The notes under the pieces were generated by a model. That model was given only the letters and a program-made list of their open reading frames with translations, did not search any database and was not told the DNA's origin. From assembly GCF_023223525.1 (NCBI RefSeq), contig NZ_JALPRX010000091.1:1-62032 (forward strand): a stretch of DNA of 62,032 nucleotides, given 5' to 3'. Made by a program: the position numbers and the translations under genes. Origin of the DNA: Roseomonas acroporae. Its GTDB lineage: Bacteria > Pseudomonadota > Alphaproteobacteria > Acetobacterales > Acetobacteraceae. Positions 25,255 through 33,837 of this stretch are shown piece by piece. Within the stretch, counting starts at the first letter, position 1. Every line of letters begins with the position of its first letter.

Positions 25255-26157
25255 ATGAGTGAGGGGCAGCAGTTCAGGTTCGGTCTCGTCGGCTATGGCG
25301 AGATCGGCAGCACGGTGGGTGCGGGCCTGCGCGGCGCCGGGCTGCGGTCCGTCGCCGCCTACGACAAGTACGCCTTCGACGGACCCTATGCCGAGCTCAT
25401 CCAGGAGCGGGCCAGGCAGGCCGGTGTCCGGCTGGTCCGCTCGAACCAGGAGCTCGCGGATGCCGCGGACGTCATCATCAGCGTGACGCCGGGCTCCGCC
25501 TCCCTGGAGAGCGCCGCCGCGTTCGCTCCCTGCCTGAGCGGGCGCCACGTCTTCGCCGATTTCGCCTCCGCGACCCCGAAGATCAAGACGGGCGTCGCGG
25601 AGCGGCTGGCCGCGACCGGCGCCCTGCTCGGCGACGGCTCGATCGAGGGCACGCCGCTGCTCGGCTACTCCATGGGCATGCTGTCGAGCGGCCCCGCCGG
25701 CGAGCGCGTCCGGGACCTGCTGGTTCCCTGGGGAATGCAGATCGCCTTCGTCGGTCCGACGCTCGGCACCGCTTCCGGCATCAAGATCCTGCGCTCCGTG
25801 CTCATCAAGGGGATCGAGGCGCTGCACGACGAGATGCTGCTCGCCGCCCGCCGTTACGGAATCGCCGACACCGTGCTGGCCTCCGCGTCGAAGACCCTGG
25901 CGCGGCCGTGGATGGACACCGTCCACAGCCTCCTGCCGTCCGGCGCCATTCATGCCAAGCGGCGCGCCGAGGAGCTGGACATGTCGGCCGAGGCGGTCGC
26001 GGATGCCGGCATCGAGCCGCTCATGGCGCAGGCGATCGCCAAGCGCCTGCACTGGAAGGCGTCGCTCGGCCTCAAGGACCATTTCAACGGCGTCGTCCCC
26101 AGGGACTTCCAGGCGGCCCTCGACGCGATCGAGCAGAAGATGGCCGAGGGGAGCTAG
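25255..26157 (+). CDS. NAD(P)-binding dehydrogenase with DUF1932 C-terminal domain, 300 aa
   Basis: The 6-phosphogluconate/3-hydroxyisobutyrate dehydrogenase-like Rossmann domain is clear: FGLVGYGEIGSTVGAGLRGA with the GxGxxG-type loop, and ADVIISVTPGSASLESA. The C-terminal helical part (from ASGIKILRSVLIKGIEALHD, with a Lys in the catalytic position) matches the DUF1932 type found in this group. It probably oxidises a branched or phosphorylated 3-hydroxy acid; the substrate is unknown. AGGAGG at 25241-25246 is eight bases from the ATG at 25255 but only two from ATG 25249, so I chose the former. The TAG stop forms the first bases of a dispersed palindromic repeat. Confidence 0.88.
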   Translation: MSEGQQFRFGLVGYGEIGSTVGAGLRGAGLRSVAAYDKYAFDGPYAELIQERARQAGVRLVRSNQELADAADVIISVTPGSASLESAAAFAPCLSGRHVFADFASATPKIKTGVAERLAATGALLGDGSIEGTPLLGYSMGMLSSGPAGERVRDLLVPWGMQIAFVGPTLGTASGIKILRSVLIKGIEALHDEMLLAARRYGIADTVLASASKTLARPWMDTVHSLLPSGAIHAKRRAEELDMSAEAVADAGIEPLMAQAIAKRLHWKASLGLKDHFNGVVPRDFQAALDAIEQKMAEGS

Positions 26158-26219
26158 GGCATTTCCAGGCCGGGCGTACTCGCCCGGCATCCCGGAAGAT
26201 GCGCCGAGTCGAAGGCCGG
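26155..26219 (+). repeat. Dispersed palindromic repeat, copy A
   Basis: It begins at the TAG stop of the dehydrogenase gene and reads GGGCATTTCCAGGCCGGGCG, then TACT, CGCCCGGCATCCCGGAAGAT and GCGCCGAGTCGAAGGCCGG. It contains an 8-bp perfect stem GCCGGGCG/CGCCCGGC with a 4-nt loop (26169-26188). A second copy at 44377-44442, in the other orientation, matches at about five of every six positions and also starts at a TAG stop. Confidence 0.8.
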
Positions 26220-26261
26220 AGCCGTTCCGGTCCGACCGTTCAGGTCGGAACGGCTCCGGCC
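26214..26261 (+). terminator. 16-bp perfect stem-loop after the dehydrogenase
   Basis: GGCCGGAGCCGTTCCG (26214-26229) and its exact complement CGGAACGGCTCCGGCC (26246-26261) enclose a 16-nt loop. It lies 57 bases past the stop and 91 bases before the next gene, so it probably ends transcription or stabilises the mRNA end. It overlaps the end of repeat copy A. Confidence 0.6.
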
Positions 26262-26351
26262 GACCGATACGTTGCCGACCTGCCGGTCGGCCTTTTCGCC
26301 AGGAACCGTCAGGGCCGTCGCCGCATCGTCGGCGACGGATGAGGATCGCCC

Positions 26352-27314
26352 ATGCACCGCCGTCACCTGCTTTCGACCTGCGCCTCCCTTTCCCTCGCTG
26401 CCTATGCGCGCCGCGCCGGCGCCGCCGACTACCCCGATCGGGCGATCGCCATGATCGTCGCATACCCGCCCGGCGGCGGCACCGACGTGGTCGCGCGGAT
26501 GCTGGCGCGATACATGGCGGCTTCGCTCGGGCAGCCGGTGGTGGTGAACAACCGGGCCGGCGCGGGCGGCGAGATCGGCTTCACCGAACTCGCCCGGGCA
26601 CGGCCGGACGGCTACACGATCGGCTTCATCAACACGCCCAACCTCGTCACCATCCCGATCGAGCGCCGCGCGCGCTACCGGCTGGAGGACTTCTCGCTGA
26701 TCGCCAACGTGATCGACGATCCCGGCGGGTTCTTCGTGCTGGCGAACAGCCCGTTCCGCAGCCTCGCCGACCTCGTCGCGCATGCCCGCGCCAACCCGGA
26801 GGCGGTCACCTACGGCACCTCCGGAATCGGCTCGGACGACCATCTCGCCGCGCTGGCCTTCGAGCGGCAGGCCGGCGTCAAGCTCACCCATGTGCCCTTC
26901 TCCGGCGCCGCCACGGTACGCAACGCGCTGCTCGGCGGGCAGATCACCGTCGCCTCGCTCAACGTCTCCGAGGGCTTCGCCGACCTGCAGAGCGGCGCGG
27001 CGCGCGCCCTGGGCCAGATGAGCGAACGCCGCTGGGAGCAGGCGCCGGACGTGCCGACCTTCCGCGAGCAGGGCTTCGACATCCTGGAGGGCTCGATGCG
27101 CGGCGTCGGCGCGCCCGCCGGCCTGCCCGGGCCGGTGCTCGACCGGCTGTCCAACGCGGTGCGGGACGCGGTCGCGAACCCGGAATTCCGCCAGCTCGCG
27201 GCGCAGCAGGCACTGCCGCTGCGCTTCCTGGCCCCCGACGCCTTCAAGGCCGAGCTGGTCGCATTGCGCGAGCAGTACCAGAAGCTGTGGGCGGAGCATC
27301 CCTGGCGCGAATGA
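26352..27314 (+). CDS. Bug/TctC-type binding protein, second copy, 320 aa
   Basis: A second periplasmic Bug-family binding protein, clearly different in sequence from the one at 19567. After the signal peptide (MHRRHLLSTCASLSLAAYAR, mature from about AADYPDRAI) come IVAYPPGGGTDVVARMLARY, VVVNNRAGAGGEIGFTELAR, VTYGTSGIGSDDHLAALAF, THVPFSGAATVRNALLGGQI and APDVPTFREQGFDILEGSMR. These are the standard ligand-lobe signatures. GAGGA lies upstream of the ATG at 26352. No TctA/TctB partners are present. It is followed within 92 bases by a 2-hydroxyacid oxidase on the same strand, suggesting that the imported solute is a hydroxy acid or its precursor (inference). Confidence 0.93.
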   Translation: MHRRHLLSTCASLSLAAYARRAGAADYPDRAIAMIVAYPPGGGTDVVARMLARYMAASLGQPVVVNNRAGAGGEIGFTELARARPDGYTIGFINTPNLVTIPIERRARYRLEDFSLIANVIDDPGGFFVLANSPFRSLADLVAHARANPEAVTYGTSGIGSDDHLAALAFERQAGVKLTHVPFSGAATVRNALLGGQITVASLNVSEGFADLQSGAARALGQMSERRWEQAPDVPTFREQGFDILEGSMRGVGAPAGLPGPVLDRLSNAVRDAVANPEFRQLAAQQALPLRFLAPDAFKAELVALREQYQKLWAEHPWRE

Positions 27315-27405
27315 GCCGCGCGGCCCGGCTCCCGGCGGCTGCCGGACGGCGCCCGGTCGATCCCGCAACCTCACCGGCGCCAGCCGGCGGAAGACCCGAA
27401 CCACC

Positions 27406-28629
27406 ATGTCCATCAACGTGAGTCCGCCCAAGCCGTCGCGCCGCCTCGGGCGCATCCTGTCGCTGGACGACTTTGCCGCCGCCGCGCGGCGGCACCTGCC
27501 GCGGCCGGTCTTCGCCTATGTCTCGGGCGGCGTGGAGACGGACAGCTCGCTCCGCGCCAACCGCGACGCCTTCGCGGCGCTGTCCTTCCGGCCCGGCGTG
27601 CTGACGGACGTCTCCGGGCGCAGCACCGCCACGCCCCTGTTCGGCCAGGAGTACGCGGCCCCGTTCGGCATCGCGCCGATGGGGCTGAGCGCGCTGGTCG
27701 CCTATCGGGGCGACCTCGTGCTGGCGCAGGCCGCGGCCGCCATGAACATCCCCATGATCATGAGCGGCTCCTCGCTGATCCGGCTGGAGGAGATCGTCGA
27801 GGTCAATCCACGGGCCTGGTTCCAGGCCTACCTGCCGCCCGAGCCCGGGCGCATCGCGCGGCTGGTCGACCGCGTCGCGGCCGCCGGCTACGGGACCCTC
27901 GTCCTGACCGTGGACACGCCCGTCATGGCGAACCGCGAGAACAACATCCGGGCCGGCTTCTCGACGCCGCTGCGGCCGGGCGCGCGGCTGGCGTGGGACG
28001 GGCTGGTGCGGCCGCGCTGGACGCTCGGCACCTTCCTGCGCACGCTGGCGCGGCACGGCATGCCGCACTTCGAGAATTCCTACGCCGAGCGCGGCGCACC
28101 CATCGTGGCCCGCAACATCGTGCGCGAATTCGGCGCCCGCGACCATCTGAGCTGGGCGCATGTCGAGCAGGTCCGTCGCCGCTGGCAGGGGCGGCTGGTC
28201 GTCAAGGGGATCCTGCGCGGCGACGATGCGCGCCGGGCCCGCGACGGCGGCGCGGACGGGATCATCGTCTCCAACCATGGCGGCCGGCAGCTCGACGGCA
28301 CGGTGGCGCCGTTGCGCGTCCTACCGGAGGTCGTGGCGGCGGTCGGCGGCGCGGTGCCCGTGATGCTGGACAGCGGCATCCGACGCGGCACCGACATCCT
28401 CAAGGCCCTGGCGCTCGGGGCGTGCTTCGTCTTCGTCGGGCGGCCTTTCGCCTACGCCGCCGCCATCGGCGGCCTGGCCGGGGTGCGCCACGGCATCGAC
28501 CTGCTGACGACCGAGGTCAGCCGCGACATGGCGATGCTCGGCATCAATTCCGTCGCGGAGATGGGCATGGACCGTCTCGTCACCCGGGATCGCTTCTTCA
28601 CGGCATCGCCGCAGCCGGCCTTCGCCTGA
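27406..28629 (+). CDS. FMN-dependent alpha-hydroxy-acid oxidase/dehydrogenase, 407 aa
   Basis: An FMN enzyme of the L-lactate dehydrogenase/glycolate oxidase/mandelate dehydrogenase family, oxidising an (S)-2-hydroxy acid to the 2-oxo acid. Visible stations are YVSGGVETDSSLRANRDAF, AAPFGIAPMGLSALVAYRGD, MIMSGSSLIRLEEI, WFQAYLPPE, LVLTVDTPVMANRENNIRAG, LVVKGILRGDDARRA (FMN-binding Lys), IIVSNHGGRQLDG with the catalytic His and Arg, and LDSGIRRGTDILKALALGAC (phosphate site). Length fits the family. The ribosome site is weak. Its product would be a substrate type for the ThDP decarboxylase at 16644-17779. Partner electron acceptor and exact substrate are unknown. Confidence 0.93.
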   Translation: MSINVSPPKPSRRLGRILSLDDFAAAARRHLPRPVFAYVSGGVETDSSLRANRDAFAALSFRPGVLTDVSGRSTATPLFGQEYAAPFGIAPMGLSALVAYRGDLVLAQAAAAMNIPMIMSGSSLIRLEEIVEVNPRAWFQAYLPPEPGRIARLVDRVAAAGYGTLVLTVDTPVMANRENNIRAGFSTPLRPGARLAWDGLVRPRWTLGTFLRTLARHGMPHFENSYAERGAPIVARNIVREFGARDHLSWAHVEQVRRRWQGRLVVKGILRGDDARRARDGGADGIIVSNHGGRQLDGTVAPLRVLPEVVAAVGGAVPVMLDSGIRRGTDILKALALGACFVFVGRPFAYAAAIGGLAGVRHGIDLLTTEVSRDMAMLGINSVAEMGMDRLVTRDRFFTASPQPAFA

Positions 28630-28841
28630 AGGTCGGGCCCGCCGCCCTGGCCATCACGGGCGCGGCGCTGATCGCGGCGCACGAGACGGCCGGCAGGCCG
28701 CTGGAGGAGTGAGCTTCCGGCCGGGTCGTCCCTTCGCGGGGCGGTCCGGCCGGCCCCTGCGCCCGCCGCGCCACCGCGACGGCCACCCCGTCCGGCGGCG
28801 CGGGAGCGCCGGGGCCCGCGCAGGCGGCCACCCGGCGCCTC

Positions 28842-30431
28842 CTACCCCTTCCCGACGTTCCAGTAGGCCGTGATCGGTGCCCGGAACGTGCCCGTCACGT
28901 TCTGCCGCCAGGCGGAGGGCTGCCAGTAGAAGCCGAGCGGGACGTAGGGCAGGACCTCGAAGGCACGGAGCTGGATCGCCTCGGCGAGTTGCTTCTGCGC
29001 GGCCGCGTCCGGCGCGTCGAACCACTCGCTGCGCAGGCGCTCGATCGTCGGGTCGTCGGGCCAGCCGAACCAGGCGTTGCGGCCGTTGGCGCGGACATAC
29101 TGGTGAATGGCCGGATTCAGCACGTCGCTGCCGGCCCAGGTGGTGTGGATCACGCTCCAGCCGCCGCGTTCCACCGGCTCGCGGCTGACCCGGCGCTGGA
29201 TCACCGTGCCCCAGTCGGTCGAGACCAGCTCCAGGTTGAAGCCCAGGCGCTGCAGCAGGTCGGCCGTCACCAGGGACAAGGCGTTGATCTGCGGATAGTC
29301 GGCCGGCGCCATCAGCACGACCTTCTCGCCCCTGTAGCCGGTGCGGGCCAGCGCCGCCCTGCCGCGCTCGACGCTGCGGGTGCGCAGGATGGCGTTGCCG
29401 GCCTCGGTCGCGAGCGGCGAGTGGCAGGTGTAGAAGCCCTCGCAGACCTCCCAGCCGCCCGGCTCGTCGCCGGCCACGGCACGCAGGTAGTCCCGCTGGT
29501 CCACCGCCATGGCGAGGGCCCGGCGCACGGCCGGGTCGTCGAAGGGCGGCTGGATGTGGTTCATGCGCAGGCAGCCATAGGTGCCCTGGCTGAGCCGCTG
29601 CGCCACCACCACGCCCCGGCTGCCCCGCAGCAGCGGCAGCAGGTCGTGCAGCGGATATTCCCAGTAGTCCTGCTCGCCCGCGATCAGCGCGTTGGCCGCC
29701 GTGGCGGGATCGGTCTGGATCGACCATTCCACGCGGCTCACCCGCGCCTGCTTGCCGCCGGCCGTGCCGGAGACCGGCTCCTGACGCGGCACGTAGCCGT
29801 CGAACCTGGCCCAGACGGCACGGGAGCCGGGGTTCCATTCATCCCGCAGGAAGCGGAAGGGGCCGGAGCCGGTGGGATCGGCCACCTGCTGGAACGGGTC
29901 TGTGGCGGCCAGCCGCGCCGGCATGATGAAGAGCGGCGAGGGGCTCGCCTTGCCGAGGGCGGCGAGCAGCGTCGGAAAGGGCAGCTTCAGGCGCAGCTCG
30001 AAGCGCCGGTCGTCCAGCGCCGTCAGCGAGTCGGTGCGGGCGGCGAGGAGCTGCGCCACCGTGTCGCGCACCCACCAGCGGCGGATCGAGGCGACGCAGT
30101 CGCGGGCCAGCACCTTCTCGCCGTCATGGAAGCGCAGGCCTTCGCGCAGGGTGAAGACCCAGCGTTTCCCGTCATCCTCCGTGGTCCAGCCTTCCACCAT
30201 CTGCGGCCGCGGCGTGAAGCCCTCGTCCATCGCGACGAGCTGGTCGTAGACCATGTAGGCATGCACGCGCGTGACGACCGCCGTGGTCCAGACCGGGTCG
30301 AGGCTGGTGAGGTTGGCCTGCGGCACCACGCGCAGGGTGCGGGCGGCGGCCCCCTGCGCCAGGGCGGGAGTGCCGGGCATTGCCGCGAGGGGGGTGGCGG
30401 CAAGCCCGCCGAGCACGCTGCGACGTCGCAT
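28842..30431 (-). CDS. ABC transporter substrate-binding protein, family 5, 529 aa
   Basis: A periplasmic binding protein of the peptide/nickel/opine class (SBP_bac_5). The signal peptide MRRRSVLGGLAATPLAAMPG runs to ALAQGAAART and has a Tat-like RRR start. The mature chain carries LRVVPQANLTSLDPVWTTA, the family signature WTTEDDGKRWVFTLREGLRF then HDGEKVLARDCVASIRRW, a GSGPFRFLRDEWNPGSRAVW segment, and DDPAVRRALAMAVDQRDYLR. The C-terminus ends in a final lobe near LPYVPLGFYWQPSAWR. AGGAGG is seven bases before the ATG. Neither permease nor ATPase genes are adjacent, so it is an orphan. It is convergent with the hydroxyacid oxidase and divergent from nothing nearby. Confidence 0.94.
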   Translation of the reverse strand: MRRRSVLGGLAATPLAAMPGTPALAQGAAARTLRVVPQANLTSLDPVWTTAVVTRVHAYMVYDQLVAMDEGFTPRPQMVEGWTTEDDGKRWVFTLREGLRFHDGEKVLARDCVASIRRWWVRDTVAQLLAARTDSLTALDDRRFELRLKLPFPTLLAALGKASPSPLFIMPARLAATDPFQQVADPTGSGPFRFLRDEWNPGSRAVWARFDGYVPRQEPVSGTAGGKQARVSRVEWSIQTDPATAANALIAGEQDYWEYPLHDLLPLLRGSRGVVVAQRLSQGTYGCLRMNHIQPPFDDPAVRRALAMAVDQRDYLRAVAGDEPGGWEVCEGFYTCHSPLATEAGNAILRTRSVERGRAALARTGYRGEKVVLMAPADYPQINALSLVTADLLQRLGFNLELVSTDWGTVIQRRVSREPVERGGWSVIHTTWAGSDVLNPAIHQYVRANGRNAWFGWPDDPTIERLRSEWFDAPDAAAQKQLAEAIQLRAFEVLPYVPLGFYWQPSAWRQNVTGTFRAPITAYWNVGKG

Positions 30432-30569
30432 TCAGCCCTCCTGAACCCCACCCCGGCGGTGCCGATGCCGGCAGGTGGCGGTTGATGCCGCCCGACCTTT
30501 CCCCCCCTTCTTCATGCCTGGCGTCGTGGCGGCGATAAGAGCCCGTTTGACCGGGGCGGAGAAGGCCCA

Positions 30570-30595
30570 TCCCGCCGCCGCTTCGGCCGGCGGGA
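30570..30595 (-). terminator. Stem-loop downstream of recD2
   Basis: TCCCGCCG (30570-30577) pairs with CGGCGGGA (30588-30595) across a loop that contains CTTCGG. It lies 22 bases past the minus-strand recD2 stop, a fitting position for a terminator. Confidence 0.5.
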
Positions 30596-30617
30596 CGGCC
30601 CGCCCGCCGAACTCCCT

Positions 30618-32834
30618 TCAGCGGCCCGGATTCGCCAGCCACTCCCGCAGCTTCGACCACCTGAACCGCGCATCCCCGTTCCTGACCGCCAGCCCCAGCG
30701 CCCGCTTCTGCCCGACCAGCACCACCAGCCTCTTCCCGCGCGTGACGCCCGTGTAGAGCAGGTTGCGCTGGAGCATCGCGTAGTGCTGGGTGACGAGCGG
30801 GATCACCACGGCCGGGTATTCCGAGCCCTGCGACTTGTGGATGGTGGTGGCGTAGGCGAGGGAGAGCTCGTCCAGCTCGCCGAAGGCGTAGACCACCTCG
30901 CGGCCGTCGAAGCTGACGGCGAGCTCGCCCTCGTCCGGGTCGATCCGGGTGATGACGCCGAGATCGCCGTTGTAGACCTCGCGGTCGTAGTCGTTCTCGG
31001 TCTGCATCACCTTGTCGCCGGGGGCGTAGGTCCAGCCGAAGCGTTCGATGCGGGGCTCGCCGGACGGGTTGAGCGCGCGCTGCAATTCCGCGTTGAGGGA
31101 GCGGGCGCCGAGGCCGCCGCGGTTCATCGGGCAGAGCACCTGGATGTCGCGCACCGGGTCGAGGCCGAAGCGGGCGGGGATGCGCTCGCGGACCATGGTG
31201 AGGAGCAGGGTGAGGGCGTCCTCGGGCTCGGCGGCCTCGACGAAGAAGAAGTCGGAATCCGGGGTGGCGGCGAGCTCGGGCATGCGGCCCTGGTTGATGC
31301 GGTGGGCGTTGGTGACGACGCGGCTGGTGGCGGCCTGGCGGAAGACCTCGGTGAGCCGGACGGTGGGGATGGTGCCCGCGTTGATGATGTCGGCCAGCAC
31401 CTGGCCGGGGCCGACGCTGGGAAGCTGGTCCATGTCGCCGACCAGGAGCAGCGCGGCGTGGTCGGGCAGGGCGCGCAGCAGCGCGCGCATCAGCGGGACG
31501 TCGACCATGCTGGTCTCGTCCACCACGAGCAGGTCGCAGGCGAGCGGGCTCTGCTCGTTGCGGCGGAAGCCGCCGGTCTTCGCATCCGTTTCCAGCAGGC
31601 GGTGGATGGTGCGGGCCTCGAGGCCGGTGCTTTCCGAGAGGCGCTTGGCGGCGCGGCCGGTGGGGGCGCAGAGCGCGACCTCGACCTTCTTGGCGGCGAG
31701 GATGCGCAGGATCGAATTCACCAGCGCGGTCTTGCCGACACCGGGGCCGCCGGTGACGACGAGGCAGCGCGTGCGCAGCGCGAGGCGGACGGCCTCGCGC
31801 TGGCTCCCGGCGAGGGCGAGGCCGGTGCGGGATTCGACCCAGGGGAGGGCCTTGTCGGCATCGATCATGGGCCAGGGCGGCGCGGTGACGGCGAGGCGGC
31901 GCAGGCGCTCGGCGATCTCCTGCTCGGCGCGGTAGAGGCCGGCGAGGAAGACGCAGGGGCGGTCGGCGAGCGTGTCGGCGATCAGCTCGCCGGAATCGAG
32001 TTCGAGGCGCAGCGCGGGCTCGATGGCGGGGGGCGGGATCTCGATGAGGGTGGCGGTCTGTTCGAGCAGCTCGTCGCGGGGCAGGCCGCAATGGCCCTGG
32101 TCCATGGCCTCGGCCAGCGCGAAGGAGAGGCCGGCGCGCAGGCGGATCTCCGCGTCGGGCGGGATGCCGAGGCGGCGGGCGATCTGGTCGGCGGTGCGGA
32201 AGCCGATGCCGCGTATGTCTCGCGCGAGGCGGTAGGGGTTCTCGGTGATCGTCGCGATGGCGGCGGCGCCGTAGGTGCGGTGGATGCGCACGGCGCGCGA
32301 GGTGCCGACGCCGTGCGCGTGCAGGAACAGCATGATCTCGCGCACCGCCTTCTGCTCGGCCCAGCCGGCGATGATGCGCGCCGCGCGCTTGGGGCCGATG
32401 CCGGCGACCTCGCGCAGGCGCTCGGGCTGCTGCTCGATCAGGTCGAACACGTTCTCGCCGAAGCCGGCGACGAGGCGCCTGGCGTAGACCGGGCCGATGC
32501 CACGGATCATGCCGGAGCCGAGGTAGCGCTCGATGCCCTCGATCGTGGTGGGGGGCATCGCCTTGAGGAAGGCGGCGCGGAATTGCAGGCCGTGGCTGCG
32601 GTCGTTCACCCAGGCGCCGCTGGCCTGCACGAACTCGCCGGCGGCGATGGCGGCGGCGTGGCCGACCAGGGTGACGACGTCCCGGTGGCCGCGCGCCTTG
32701 AGCCGCAGCACGCAGAAGCCGGTTTCCGGGCTGTGGAAGGTGACGCGCTCGACGAGGCCGGCGAGGGCCTCGGCGGGTGGGGCCTGGGCCGATGGGGCCT
32801 GGGCCAATGGAGGATGGGCGGGTGGGGGCGGCAC
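30618..32834 (-). CDS. recD2: RecD2-family ATP-dependent DNA helicase, 738 aa
   Basis: A superfamily 1B 5'-3' helicase of the RecD2/TraA-like class, found where no RecBC partner is needed and linked to DNA repair. Domains in order are: an N-terminal beta part (VERVTFHSPETGFCVLRLKA), tandem helix-hairpin-helix motifs (GSGMIRGIGPVYARRLVAGF, EVAGIGPKRAARIIAGW), Walker A VVTGGPGVGKTALVNSILRI (about residue 361), CAPTGRAAKRLSE, motif II LLVVDETSMVDVPLM, GDMDQLPSVGPGQVL, LTEVFRQA, and the C-terminal UvrD-like LAYATTIHKSQGSEYPAVVI with LLYTGVTRGKRLVVLVG. The family identity is secure. The first 20 residues are Pro/Ala-rich and contain a small internal repeat (AQAPSAQAP), so the true start may be slightly downstream. 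Confidence 0.95.
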   Translation of the reverse strand: MPPPPAHPPLAQAPSAQAPPAEALAGLVERVTFHSPETGFCVLRLKARGHRDVVTLVGHAAAIAAGEFVQASGAWVNDRSHGLQFRAAFLKAMPPTTIEGIERYLGSGMIRGIGPVYARRLVAGFGENVFDLIEQQPERLREVAGIGPKRAARIIAGWAEQKAVREIMLFLHAHGVGTSRAVRIHRTYGAAAIATITENPYRLARDIRGIGFRTADQIARRLGIPPDAEIRLRAGLSFALAEAMDQGHCGLPRDELLEQTATLIEIPPPAIEPALRLELDSGELIADTLADRPCVFLAGLYRAEQEIAERLRRLAVTAPPWPMIDADKALPWVESRTGLALAGSQREAVRLALRTRCLVVTGGPGVGKTALVNSILRILAAKKVEVALCAPTGRAAKRLSESTGLEARTIHRLLETDAKTGGFRRNEQSPLACDLLVVDETSMVDVPLMRALLRALPDHAALLLVGDMDQLPSVGPGQVLADIINAGTIPTVRLTEVFRQAATSRVVTNAHRINQGRMPELAATPDSDFFFVEAAEPEDALTLLLTMVRERIPARFGLDPVRDIQVLCPMNRGGLGARSLNAELQRALNPSGEPRIERFGWTYAPGDKVMQTENDYDREVYNGDLGVITRIDPDEGELAVSFDGREVVYAFGELDELSLAYATTIHKSQGSEYPAVVIPLVTQHYAMLQRNLLYTGVTRGKRLVVLVGQKRALGLAVRNGDARFRWSKLREWLANPGR

Positions 32835-33052
32835 CGGCGGGGCGTGGGTTCAGGCGGGGCGGGCGGCGCCTGGGCCGGGGCGGGCGGCGAAGCGGGAGGG
32901 CTGGGTGCGGCGCGGCGCCGGCAGGCGCGGCGCGGCGCGGCCGGCCGTGCCGGGGAGGCGGCCCGACGGGCGGGCGCGATGGCGCCGCCGGGCGGGGCAT
33001 GCCGCTGCCACGCCCGGGCGGCCCGGGGTGGCGGCGGTTACGGCCCGGCGCA

Positions 33053-33577
33053 TCACTTCATGCGGCCGCGCCGCTCCGCCCCGGCATTGCTCCAGCGCGG
33101 CGTGCGGGGCTGGCTGGTGCGGCGCTTGATCATGCGCACCTTGCTGCCTTCGTTGCCGCCGCTCGCCTCGACCTCGGCGAGCAGGTCGGCGGCGGCCTCG
33201 GCCTCGGCCTCGGCCGCCTCGGCGCGCGGCGAGGGTTCCGGCGCGAAGGCCGGCGGGGCCTCGGCCGCGTTGCGGGCGGTGGTCCGGTGCGGCGCGGCGG
33301 CGAGGATCGCCGACAGCGTGCCGTGGGTCTCGTAGAAGCCGCTGCCGTGGCGGGTGATGAGGCAGGGGCGGCCGTCGACGGAGAAGATGCGGCGCTGCAT
33401 GGTCAGGCGCGCGATCTGGTCGTCGGTCGCGGGAAGCATGACGCAGCCGCACGCCTCTGCGGCACCGCGCTGCTCGGGGCTGAGTTCCAACGTGTTGTTC
33501 CTGGGTCGGAGAGAGGCGGCATGGCCGCCCGGTGGGCGGGACGTGGACGCCGCCCGGCCATTCACTTCTAGGGCCAT
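33053..33577 (-). CDS. Hypothetical protein, 174 aa
   Basis: No family is recognised. From the ATG at 33577 (GGAGC nine bases upstream) it begins MALEVNGRAASTSRPPGG. A compact part follows at about residues 30-90, including CGCVMLPATDDQIARLTMQR and LITRHGSGFYETHGTLSA. Then comes a long Ala/Glu-rich probable coiled or disordered stretch (EAAEAEAEAAADLLAEVEAS) and a strongly basic tail (SKVRMIKRRTSQPRTPRW). An in-frame start further upstream is possible. It is on the same strand as recD2, 218 bases upstream of it, so co-transcription is possible. The basic tail hints at nucleic-acid binding. Confidence 0.65.
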   Translation of the reverse strand: MALEVNGRAASTSRPPGGHAASLRPRNNTLELSPEQRGAAEACGCVMLPATDDQIARLTMQRRIFSVDGRPCLITRHGSGFYETHGTLSAILAAAPHRTTARNAAEAPPAFAPEPSPRAEAAEAEAEAAADLLAEVEASGGNEGSKVRMIKRRTSQPRTPRWSNAGAERRGRMK

Positions 33578-33837
33578 CGCCGGCCCGCTCCAAGCGATTC
33601 CGGGCGCGGAGGGCCCATGCGGTGACGGCGCGGGTGGGGCAGGGAACCCGGAACGGGCCGGCACGTCGAAGCAGCCATCGTTGCCGGCCGGGATGGACCG
33701 TCCGGGTTCCGGCCCCCTCCCGCGGGGGGGGGGACCGACCGGGGCGGGCCGTTCCCGACCGGCGCCGTCCGCGGTGGGCGGGTCGAAGGGGCCGGGTGCC
33801 CCGGCCGGCGGAGCGAACCAGCAGGAGCCTTGCGGAC

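Noticed and set aside
22078-26463. 1461-codon minus-strand ORF
   Set aside because: It lies exactly opposite pyruvate carboxylase and the DUF1932 dehydrogenase, is low-complexity His/Arg/Asp/Val-rich and has no family features.
30783-33335. 850-codon plus-strand ORF opposite recD2
   Set aside because: Repetitive Gly/Ala/Val/Asp composition without motifs; an antisense shadow of the RecD2 gene.
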